A DNA stretch of 17,367 nt from Bacteroidota bacterium. Lineage in GTDB: Bacteria; Bacteroidota; Ignavibacteria; Ignavibacteriales; Ignavibacteriaceae. A program made the translations under genes and the position numbers. Each line of letters begins with the position of its first letter. Position 1 is the first letter of the stretch. Shown here in pieces: positions 8,064-14,865 of this stretch. The DNA lies in contig JAEXTR010000360.1 in the NCBI GenBank assembly GCA_023406915.1, positions 1 through 17,367 on the forward strand. The letters are read 5' to 3'. Under the pieces are notes generated by a model. That model was given only the letters and a program-made list of their open reading frames with translations. It was not told the DNA's origin and made no database searches.

Positions 8064-8653
8064 TAAAACAAACTCTCGTTTTGTGCCTTTTGGGGATTCT
8101 GGCATTCACGGTGGGTTGTGAAACTCCTTCTCCCGGTCTGGAGATGAAGGAAATGAAATTCGCTATCGACTCCAGCTTAATCGATCAGCGCTATTCAAAT
8201 CCAGAGTATGAGTTTTCATTCTCACCACCAATTCATTTTGCACCATTTTCTTCACCAGAATTTGATGTATTTATACTGGATGCTGAAAAGCTACAGAGTG
8301 GCACAAATCCTGTAAGGAGCAGATTTCTCGGGGTTTTTGGTGATAGCCTGACCAGGGGAATGCTGATTGTTTCTGAAATCCTTGAAAAGGATTCAGCCAC
8401 GATAACAGGTGCAGAGTATGATGAAGTCCTGAGAGCGAATACTGATTCCACACAGGTCACTGCCCACAAATTCCTGAAAAATGGAAAAACGGTTTACCTC
8501 TTCGTCACGAGAGATCAAACATTTTTTTCCTACCTGCTCTTTTTTGAATCCGGGAAGGGGAAACTGGTACAATTGAATTATCAGATTCCAGCAGATGTGA
8601 ACATCTCCTTTTCAGGTGCAATAGAGTCGTCAATCGGAACACTAAAATTCTGA
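8060..8653 (+). CDS. Putative lipoprotein, function unknown
   Basis: A 197-residue protein with a hydrophobic N-terminal segment ending in a lipobox-like TVGC (Cys20), so it is probably a lipoprotein. I do not recognise the mature part. It alternates short hydrophobic strands (EYEFSFSPPIHFAPF, FDVFILDAEKL, KTVYLFVTRDQTFFSYLLFF) and ends in IESSIGTLKF. This layout recalls small periplasmic proteins of the PsbP/DcrB type, but that is only a guess. The ATG overlaps the yajQ stop by 4 nt, so expression is presumably coupled to yajQ. Its stop codon directly abuts the stop codon of the opposing lptD, with no spacer and no visible terminator. Confidence 0.8.
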   Translation: MIKQTLVLCLLGILAFTVGCETPSPGLEMKEMKFAIDSSLIDQRYSNPEYEFSFSPPIHFAPFSSPEFDVFILDAEKLQSGTNPVRSRFLGVFGDSLTRGMLIVSEILEKDSATITGAEYDEVLRANTDSTQVTAHKFLKNGKTVYLFVTRDQTFFSYLLFFESGKGKLVQLNYQIPADVNISFSGAIESSIGTLKF

Positions 8654-11326
8654 TTATCGTCCGCTAAAGAATCTGTCAGACTTCTCAAGTTTCAGATCTT
8701 GTAACTGAGGTGCCTTCACCCTGATTTCGAGTTGGTACCCACGGTACAACCCAATTGGGTTCCAGGTGAAATTCATTACCCAGCAATGGAGATCACGACT
8801 AATCACAATTCTCGGTGCCGAAAAATCCTTATTGACAAAATCATAAGTGCCACTCACGGTAAACTTCCATGCCTTCGTAAGGTTAAAGTCAAAGGATGAA
8901 CTGATCGAAGATGTCCTGAAAGTCTGGAAGGGATTGAATTTTGAGAACGAGTAGTTATAACTGAGATTCAAACTCCAGGGTATTGTAAAATCAGGGTCAT
9001 ACTTGTAATAAATTCCCTGGTGAATCTGTGGATTATTTCTTACCAGAACACTTTGCTCTTCAATAGGATTGATCTCGGTGGTTTCACTTCTCGTATTGCT
9101 TCTTTGCCCGGCAAGAGTAGTAGTTAAGGAAAGAGATACATTTCTTAATCTGAGGAATCCTTTACCTTCAGAAATTAAGAATCTATTGATGTCCCTTCCG
9201 TTGCTATCGTAGTCATACAGTGTGTAAGAAGAACCACCTGAGATATTCAACCAGGAACCGATAGAAGTCCTGTAACTAATGTTAATGTCACTGAATCGGA
9301 GCGAATCTGCTGCAAAGTTGTACCCTACAGAGGCTGAAAGATTCAGCAACTGAATTTTATCCTGCTGAGAAACCGTATCAGTTGGGTCCTTGGATGTTTT
9401 CATTTCAAAAACATTGTCGATGCCAAGTTGAATGCTTTGCCGCTCACCTCTAGCAGGACCACCGAAAATCTCATTCTGGTACTTGTTATATAAAAACTCT
9501 TTTCCAGTTGAGTCACGGTATGAACCATAATATCCCCAAAAGTCCCTGGAATAATCAGGTGTAAAGGTATATGAGATTGAAGGAGTCAGGATATGCCTCA
9601 CTGCCTCAATTCCAAAATTATTCACAGGAAAGACTCCAAAAATCTTGGAGGAAGCGCGCAACCCCAGATCAAAAGTACGGACAAAGTTGATTTCATCTCT
9701 GTCAGTAGCAACAAGCGTATCTCTGCCGGTAAAGGAGGATTTTACAAACGCTTGCTCTGAGTATTTACTGTACCAGCGCTCCTGATAACGTATCGAAGGA
9801 GCAATATTGAAGTAACCTATTTTTTGCGCAGCATTAACGGAAATATTATGCTGTACACCACCTCTCACATTAAGCCGAACCTCATTTTTATCCCGCCTAT
9901 TCTGAAACTGTCCCGAATAATCAAATCCTATCTTCTCATACCAATGTTCTTCATCCAGGATCACTTTTCTTCTGAAAGGGTAAAACTGTGTTTTTGAGAC
10001 CGATACTGTCGGCAACACTTCAGTGCTGTTCCCGTTGATCAGATTCTGATTTTTACTGTATCCTGCGGATAATGTAACTCCCACCGACTCCCAACTTTTG
10101 TAGTAGGATGCGTTAGAGTAGATGGAGTTCTGAAGGAGTTGATTATAATCTGTGCTGTTAGTACGGTAATAGTCACTCGACATAAACTGCAGATTCGCGT
10201 CAAATCTGGAAGTAGGACTAATAATCTGATTGTGCTGAATGCTGATCCGATAATCCTTTTGATCATACCTGTCAGGGTCAGTTTTTTCTCCTTCATGCCT
10301 GTCAGAAAAGGAAGCATATATGCTTCCAGTCAAATCATAACGCTTGGCGTAACGGTAACGACCTTCCAGCGCGTATCCACCTCTCAGGTAGTAATCCCCC
10401 TGCATCAAAAGGTCCATATAATCATTCATTGCCCAGAAGTAACCGAACCGCTTAAAGTATTTTCCAAAGCGGTTATCCTGACCATATACAGGTGGTACAA
10501 TTCCCGATCTTCTTCCCGATTCCAATGGAAAAACCGCGAAAGGCAGCGGAACCGGAAATGGAACTCCCCCAAACGTTAGGAAAATCCACTTCCCAATCAC
10601 CTGTTCCTTAGGGACTACCTTCATCTCATAACAGAAGAATCCATAATGAGGTATTGAATCCTCACAGGTTGTATAGAATCCTTTTTCAATGAAAAAGGTA
10701 TTATCATCAACCTTTTTAATTCTGGCACCGGTGTAGTTCGCATCCTCAGTTTCAGTGCCTGCATACGTTATGTATCCCTGACGGGTTTTAAAATTATAAC
10801 GCATTCTGGAACCAGTGTAGGTATCTCCACGCTCGGTAAGTGTTGGGGTTTGCGAGAGGTTTTGCTGTGAAGTATCCCGTGGAATGCCAAACGCATCAAC
10901 CATAGCGGTAACAAAATCGACGTAGATAATGCCGCTCTGCAACCGCGTGCTTTTATAGTTTAAATCTCCGGTGCCAAACAGTTCCATCCTTTTGTTATTC
11001 ACATAGAATACAAGTGAATCAGTGCAGGAAGCTGTAATAATTGAGTCTACATCGAATCCCTTTTTGACGGCAGTATCAGGCAACCCAGCTATGAGAGAAT
11101 CGCTTATTGCAGGGATGGAGTCATACATAATTACTGTATCGGTAGCAGTCTTACCGCCTGGAAGAAGTGAGTCAGCCACGATACCATAGTCACTGGGTGG
11201 TGCATACGGCAGTAAAGCACTATCATCTGCGAACAGATCAGTGTTTAAGCCCGACAGCAATAATACAAAGAAGAGAATAACCTTTAATGGCAGACCAACA
11301 ATATGTACCGCTCGTATTCTCCTCAT
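8654..11326 (-). CDS. lptD: LPS-assembly outer-membrane protein LptD (Bacteroidota type)
   Basis: An 890-residue outer-membrane protein that, by family, inserts lipopolysaccharide into the outer leaflet together with LptE. It begins with a signal peptide (about 1-33), then an OstA/LptA-like periplasmic domain (about 100-245, with GDTYTGSRMRYNF). The start of the barrel follows with the LptD signature stretch VPFPVPLPFAVFPLESGRRS and FGYFWAMNDYMDLLMQGDYY (about 255-312). The rest is aromatic-rich beta strands, and the C-terminus has LHCWVMNFTWNPIG and APQLQDLKLEKS, typical of Bacteroidota LptD. The mature chain has four cysteines (101, 221, 232, 848), which could form a disulfide linking the periplasmic domain to the barrel. 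An AAGG lies about 10 nt before the ATG. The ROK kinase gene is 18 nt upstream, so it is probably the last gene of the oxidoreductase-kinase-lptD unit. Confidence 0.92.
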   Translation of the reverse strand: MRRIRAVHIVGLPLKVILFFVLLLSGLNTDLFADDSALLPYAPPSDYGIVADSLLPGGKTATDTVIMYDSIPAISDSLIAGLPDTAVKKGFDVDSIITASCTDSLVFYVNNKRMELFGTGDLNYKSTRLQSGIIYVDFVTAMVDAFGIPRDTSQQNLSQTPTLTERGDTYTGSRMRYNFKTRQGYITYAGTETEDANYTGARIKKVDDNTFFIEKGFYTTCEDSIPHYGFFCYEMKVVPKEQVIGKWIFLTFGGVPFPVPLPFAVFPLESGRRSGIVPPVYGQDNRFGKYFKRFGYFWAMNDYMDLLMQGDYYLRGGYALEGRYRYAKRYDLTGSIYASFSDRHEGEKTDPDRYDQKDYRISIQHNQIISPTSRFDANLQFMSSDYYRTNSTDYNQLLQNSIYSNASYYKSWESVGVTLSAGYSKNQNLINGNSTEVLPTVSVSKTQFYPFRRKVILDEEHWYEKIGFDYSGQFQNRRDKNEVRLNVRGGVQHNISVNAAQKIGYFNIAPSIRYQERWYSKYSEQAFVKSSFTGRDTLVATDRDEINFVRTFDLGLRASSKIFGVFPVNNFGIEAVRHILTPSISYTFTPDYSRDFWGYYGSYRDSTGKEFLYNKYQNEIFGGPARGERQSIQLGIDNVFEMKTSKDPTDTVSQQDKIQLLNLSASVGYNFAADSLRFSDINISYRTSIGSWLNISGGSSYTLYDYDSNGRDINRFLISEGKGFLRLRNVSLSLTTTLAGQRSNTRSETTEINPIEEQSVLVRNNPQIHQGIYYKYDPDFTIPWSLNLSYNYSFSKFNPFQTFRTSSISSSFDFNLTKAWKFTVSGTYDFVNKDFSAPRIVISRDLHCWVMNFTWNPIGLYRGYQLEIRVKAPQLQDLKLEKSDRFFSGR

Positions 11327-11344
11327 CTGAGTAGTACCTTAGAA

Positions 11345-12307
11345 TCAACGTCGCATGAATACAAGTGCGGAGGCTCCCTGAATTCCTGCATCATTTTTCA
11401 GTTTTGATGGTTTCAGACTGATCCGATCTTTCAGCGGAACGAGTACCCTTTCAATCATAGTTTTTTGTGTCAGTGTGTAAAGCCTCTCCCCAAACCCGCT
11501 TACACCTCCACCAACAATGAAGTTGGGAATATCAAGCATATTAGCAACTGATGCGAGGGCACATCCCAAGTATCGGGCAAATTCATCGATAACTGCAAGA
11601 GCATAAGCATCATTTTGCTCGGCTGCCTTTGAGATAATCAGTGGGGTAAGTTGTTCAGCATCTCCCTGAATCATTGAGTTTATTCTGGAATCAGGGTGAT
11701 TGGGCAGTTGATGCAGTACCCGTTGAATCAGATAACGATTACCCAGATATGCTTCAATGCATCCGATGGAACCACAATTGCATGGTGCACCATTCATGTC
11801 AATTGAGATATGACCAATCTCTCCGGCACCACCATATTCTCCGCGGAAGAGTTCGCGGTTTACAATTATTCCTCCGCCGACCCCTGTTCCCAGGGTCACC
11901 ATTACAAAGCTATCCAGTTTCCTTCCTGCACCAAAAATAAACTCACCAACAGCAGCTGCATTGGCATCATTCTCAACAAACACCTTCATCCTGAATTTCT
12001 CTTCAAGTATTTTACCAAGATGAATTTTCCCCCAACCTGGCAGATTAGGAGGGTTTTCGACTGTCCCCTTCTTCAGTGCGACAATACCAGGGGCTCCAAT
12101 TCCAATCCCCTGCACCTTATTCGCATTGGTGGATAACAGTTGGGAGATACCTTTTTTAATTTGCCTTATTACAGCGGCCGGTCCTTCTGAGGCACACGTA
12201 TCAACGCTAATCTTCTCTTCGATATGACCATCAGGACTCACAATACCCAGCTTTATGGTTGTTCCGCCCAGATCAACACCAACTGCAAACTTCTCATTTT
12301 TTGCCAT
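11345..12307 (-). CDS. ROK-family sugar kinase (glucokinase-like)
   Basis: A 320-residue cytoplasmic kinase of the ROK family, which phosphorylates glucose, N-acetylglucosamine, N-acetylmannosamine or related sugars with ATP. It shows the phosphate-binding motif VGVDLGGTTIKLG (9-21), the catalytic base D114 in VENDANAAAVGE, the glycine-rich VTLGTGVGGGI (137-147), the sugar-contact region GEIGHISID and the zinc site H166 with C176, C178 and C183 (CNCGSIGCIEAYLG). Length is normal and no key residue is missing. Substrate cannot be fixed; the pattern fits glucokinase. AAGGA overlapping the upstream gene's stop codon sits about 9 nt before the ATG, consistent with coupling. It lies between a GnnA-like gene and lptD, which hints at amino-sugar or envelope metabolism but does not prove it. 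Confidence 0.92.
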   Translation of the reverse strand: MAKNEKFAVGVDLGGTTIKLGIVSPDGHIEEKISVDTCASEGPAAVIRQIKKGISQLLSTNANKVQGIGIGAPGIVALKKGTVENPPNLPGWGKIHLGKILEEKFRMKVFVENDANAAAVGEFIFGAGRKLDSFVMVTLGTGVGGGIIVNRELFRGEYGGAGEIGHISIDMNGAPCNCGSIGCIEAYLGNRYLIQRVLHQLPNHPDSRINSMIQGDAEQLTPLIISKAAEQNDAYALAVIDEFARYLGCALASVANMLDIPNFIVGGGVSGFGERLYTLTQKTMIERVLVPLKDRISLKPSKLKNDAGIQGASALVFMRR

Positions 12308-12319
12308 ATATTATTATCC

Positions 12320-13333
12320 TTAGCTGTGAACAGCTCTTTTGTAACTCTCTTCAATAATTCTAATAATACTATCAGCTACCTTTAGTGCGCGAAGTCCATC
12401 CTCACCCGAAACAACAGGACGCGTTCCACTTTTCACAGATTGAATAAAAAGTGAAAGCTCATGCTTCAGGGCATTAATCTCAAACGATTCTGGTTGTTCA
12501 TATACGAGCTTCTTCTTTTTCTCGCCCATACCGATATCACCGAAAGACATTGCCCCCTGTGGTACCGTCTCGTCTGGAGCAATCAGTCTGAACAACTCAG
12601 CATTTCCTGTTGTAAAATCGAGTGATATATAAGTATCCTGTTGGAATATCCGCATTTTACGCATCTTCTTTTGGGATATTCTTGAAGCTGTAACGATTGC
12701 AACAGCCCCGTTTTCAAATTCCAACCGGACATTTGCGATATCCACAGTATCTGAAACAACCGCTACCCCACTGGCTCTGATCTCTTTTACTTCACTTTTC
12801 ACCAGACTCAGAATAATATCAATATCATGAATCATCAGATCAAGGACTACAGCCACATCAGCCCCCCTGGGATTAAATGGAGCCAGACGATCGGTTTGAA
12901 TAAACTTAGGTTTCAGAATGTACTTTTCGAGGGATAACAATGCAGGATTAAACCGCTCTATATGCCCAACCTGCAGAATAAGCTTTTGCTCACCGGCTAT
13001 CTTTACAATTTCCTCACCCTCTTCTATTGTCGCAGTAATGGGCTTCTCAATGAACACATGCTTCCCTCTCTGCAAGCATAACTTTGCAATCTCGTGATGA
13101 GCACTGGTTGTCGCTGCAATCGAGACTGCATCTACCTGTTCAAGTAGAGTATCCAGAGTATCATACGCAATAGTGGAAAACTCAGCAGCCACTGATTTTT
13201 TAATTTCAGGATTTGCGTCAAAAACTCCGACAAACTCACAATTCGGATCCTGGGTCATCATTTTTGTGTGAAGTTTTCCGAGATGACCGACTCCAATAAC
13301 TCCGGCTCTAACTTTATTCATTTCGGTTTCCAT
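12320..13333 (-). CDS. Gfo/Idh/MocA oxidoreductase, GnnA-like
   Basis: A 337-residue NAD(P)-dependent oxidoreductase. The Rossmann motif is GVIGVGHLGKLH (G14, G16, G19), the substrate/cofactor motif EKP is at 96-98, and the catalytic-type DLMIHDID has D165 and H169. Stretches QVGHIERFNPAL, RLAPFNPRGADVAVVLDL and ASRISQKKMRKMRIFQ resemble the branch of this family often encoded among lpx genes, which includes the UDP-N-acetylglucosamine 3-dehydrogenase GnnA of lipid A synthesis. No gnnB-like aminotransferase is in the window, so this role is inferred. Two starts are possible. ATG 13333 has no ribosome site, while ATG 13321 (residue 5) has GGA 7 nt upstream and may be the true start. It is the first gene of a unit with the ROK kinase and lptD. 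An inverted repeat lies just upstream. Confidence 0.9.
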   Translation of the reverse strand: METEMNKVRAGVIGVGHLGKLHTKMMTQDPNCEFVGVFDANPEIKKSVAAEFSTIAYDTLDTLLEQVDAVSIAATTSAHHEIAKLCLQRGKHVFIEKPITATIEEGEEIVKIAGEQKLILQVGHIERFNPALLSLEKYILKPKFIQTDRLAPFNPRGADVAVVLDLMIHDIDIILSLVKSEVKEIRASGVAVVSDTVDIANVRLEFENGAVAIVTASRISQKKMRKMRIFQQDTYISLDFTTGNAELFRLIAPDETVPQGAMSFGDIGMGEKKKKLVYEQPESFEINALKHELSLFIQSVKSGTRPVVSGEDGLRALKVADSIIRIIEESYKRAVHS

Positions 13334-13360
13334 TCTGATTTGAGGGTTGATTCAGCTTTC

Positions 13361-13390
13361 CTGTAACCTGGCAGTTACAGAACTGTGTAA
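13361..13390. promoter_or_regulatory. Inverted repeat with extra half-site upstream of the oxidoreductase gene
   Basis: CTGTAAC (13361-13367) and GTTACAG (13374-13380) form a perfect 7-bp inverted repeat around 6 nt, followed 2 nt later by CTGTGTAA (13383-13390), a near copy of the first half. It lies 27 nt before ATG 13333. It could be an operator, or a hairpin in the 5' leader. A weak TACTTTTT at 13394-13401 (minus strand) is preceded by TTG only at a 23-nt spacing, so I do not call a promoter. Confidence 0.4.
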
Positions 13391-13510
13391 GTGAAAAAGT
13401 ACTGTATGTACCCTTCCTCTGTGGCAATTTGGATATCTCACTCATGGGGGGATAAATCATTGCGGAAGTAAAGATTGCATTGCTGCCCTGCACATGAGTG
13501 AAGCAGCAGG

Positions 13511-13541
13511 AATGAGGGGTAACACATACTACCCCTGCATT
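13511..13541 (-). terminator. Hairpin just after the small barrel-like gene
   Basis: AGGGGTA (13515-13521) pairs with TACCCCT (13530-13536) around an 8-nt loop, and AATG/CATT extends the stem by 4 bp past a bulged G. It begins 3 nt after the stop codon at 13545-13547. There is no T-run on the minus strand, so it may be a weak terminator, an mRNA 3' end stabiliser or an attenuator. The remaining spacer to 13334 holds only the inverted repeat at 13361-13390. Confidence 0.35.
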
Positions 13542-13544
13542 GCA

Positions 13545-13784
13545 TTAAACGATGAACTCAACACATTTAATAGTTCCATAAGGGATGAAAGTATGAATCC
13601 TTTCACCAGTCTCCCTAACGGTTTCAAGCAGTAATCCATCTTCAAATGAGTTGATCAACACACCACTCTTAAATACAATTTCATACACCGGAGTATTGCT
13701 TGCAGGATCAGTCACGATGCCATAGTTTTCAAACATTGTGACATTCACCTGTTTTCCGGTGTAATCTTGCCATTTCATCTTCAT
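13545..13784 (-). CDS. Small conserved-looking protein, possible Sm/SH3-like barrel
   Basis: A 79-residue protein beginning MKMKWQDYTGKQV, not recognised. The frame is open back to an ATG at 13886, but that would overlap the end of the TPR gene and run through a likely promoter (13817-13847). The 34 extra residues look unlike a normal N-terminus. ATG 13784 has ACGGA 4 nt upstream and is preferred; ATG 13778 is also possible. The sequence alternates short beta strands and turns: VNVTMFENYG, YEIVFKSGVLINSF, DGLLLETVRETGERIHTFIPYGTIKCVEFIV. The closing pattern, a LLLE strand then FIPYxxIKxVE, recalls small Sm-like or SH3-like barrels. That is inference from pattern only. No catalytic motif is visible. 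A hairpin follows the stop codon. Confidence 0.7.
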   Translation of the reverse strand: MKMKWQDYTGKQVNVTMFENYGIVTDPASNTPVYEIVFKSGVLINSFEDGLLLETVRETGERIHTFIPYGTIKCVEFIV

Positions 13785-13816
13785 TAAATCCGTCTCTTTT
13801 TTTGAAATAGTACTCC

Positions 13817-13847
13817 GTAAAATAGCATAATAAGTCTGGATATTCAA
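13817..13847 (-). promoter_or_regulatory. Bacteroidota-type promoter of the small protein gene
   Basis: On the minus strand TTTTG (TTG at 13845-13847) is followed by a 20-nt spacer and TATTTTAC (13817-13824). This fits the -33/-7 pattern and matches the spacing and the TTTAC ending of the ompA promoter at 7150-7180. It lies 33 nt before ATG 13784 and inside any longer version of the gene, so it also argues for the short start. Confidence 0.45.
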
Positions 13848-13869
13848 AAACAGAAGACTATCGAAGGGG

Positions 13870-14358
13870 TTAGTTGGTAAGGGCAATAACCTTGAGCAAT
13901 GCGTTGTGTGCTTCAGTAAAGTGGGGATTTATTTCAAGTGCCATCCGGTAATAATCAATCGCAATAAACCACTCCCGCTTAATCTCATACAATCTGCCAA
14001 GATTGAAATAGGGGTAATGTTTTAGTTCATATCGTTCAATTGTGAGCGCTTTCTCCAACCAAAGTCTGGACTCTTCATAACGACCTTGTGCAAGAAGATA
14101 TGAACCAATGTCATTGTAGGGGTTTCCATAATCAGGGTCCAATTCGATAGCGGATTCGCAGTCAACGATCGCTTTGTCGAAATCTCCTATCATGGAATAC
14201 GACCAACCACGATAGGTATACGCTTCCGGTGTAGGAAACACCGTAATGGAGGCAGTATAAACATCTATTGCCTGGTAAAACTCCTTACGACTATGAAGGT
14301 CGAGACCCTTCGCAAAGAGTTCATGCGCATAATCAATATTTTCGTTTTGGTTGATCAT
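13870..14358 (-). CDS. Tetratricopeptide-repeat (TPR) protein
   Basis: A 162-residue protein made almost wholly of about four TPR units (roughly 11-43, 45-78, 79-112 and 115-148). Each has the spaced small/aromatic pattern, for example AYTYRGWSYSMIGDFDKAI followed by IELDPDYGNPYNDIG, and YFNLGRLYEIKREWFIAIDY followed by LEINPHFTEAHNAL. There is no signal peptide or membrane segment, so it is probably a cytoplasmic scaffold; the partner is unknown. It starts 10 nt after the hemerythrin-like gene and has no clear Shine-Dalgarno, so translation may depend on coupling or on an SD-independent start, which is common in Bacteroidota. Function cannot be assigned beyond protein-protein binding. Confidence 0.88.
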   Translation of the reverse strand: MINQNENIDYAHELFAKGLDLHSRKEFYQAIDVYTASITVFPTPEAYTYRGWSYSMIGDFDKAIVDCESAIELDPDYGNPYNDIGSYLLAQGRYEESRLWLEKALTIERYELKHYPYFNLGRLYEIKREWFIAIDYYRMALEINPHFTEAHNALLKVIALTN

Positions 14359-14368
14359 TGTCAGATTA

Positions 14369-14857
14369 CTATTCAGAATGCTTTCTACCTATTTGACAAT
14401 TTTTCCCGCCGATTTGTTCCCTATTGAGTGACTGAAGCACATTACCTTTCTGTTCCTGACTCGTCATCTCCTGCAAATATTGGAACCACTCGCGCTCCTC
14501 ATACCTGATATGCTGCTCCAACAAAGTGCCAAATGTATCCATCAATTCTATTGGAGCCTCAGTACTCCGAATTTCTTCAATCATACTTTTCATTTGGGTG
14601 TGCTCATTCAAAACCCTTCGACTATAGTCTGAAGATTCGGCAGCCTGATAGCGCATCCCTTCGATTAACAGTTCTTCTTCCCGTTCAAAATGTGGCAGCA
14701 ACTCATTTTTAAACGTCTCTAATAAATATTGTTTTTTACCTTCGATTGTATCAGGAAGGTTGGAGAATCTGGGAGATTTTTTCTGAATAAGTAAGGCTAC
14801 AACTAATCCGGTATGGTGTTCCTGTGAAAAAGGAATAAGAAACTGCTCTCTTTTCAT
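14369..14857 (-). CDS. Hemerythrin-like (HHE cation-binding) protein
   Basis: A 162-residue, mostly helical protein with the spaced metal-ligand set of the HHE/hemerythrin-like domain: H14/H15 (SQEHHTGL), H56 and E60 (LPHFEREEEL), H86 (NEHTQM), and H116 with E120 (EQHIRYEEREWF). Such proteins bind a di-iron centre and may sense or carry O2, store iron, or respond to oxidative or nitrosative stress. Which applies here is not visible. The last 30 residues are polar and look unstructured. AGGA, partly formed by the stop codon of the YihY gene, lies 6 nt before the ATG, so the two genes are likely coupled. The TPR gene follows after 10 nt. Confidence 0.88.
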   Translation of the reverse strand: MKREQFLIPFSQEHHTGLVVALLIQKKSPRFSNLPDTIEGKKQYLLETFKNELLPHFEREEELLIEGMRYQAAESSDYSRRVLNEHTQMKSMIEEIRSTEAPIELMDTFGTLLEQHIRYEEREWFQYLQEMTSQEQKGNVLQSLNREQIGGKNCQIGRKHSE

Positions 14858-14865
14858 CGTTTTTC

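Noticed and set aside
10139..10579. Plus-strand open frame of 146 codons
   Set aside because: It is the complement of the lptD barrel region, and its composition shows no protein-like pattern.
13394..13427. Promoter for the oxidoreductase unit, TTG-N23-TACTTTTT on the minus strand
   Set aside because: The spacer is 3 nt longer than in the two better matches and the -7 element is imperfect, so I do not call it.
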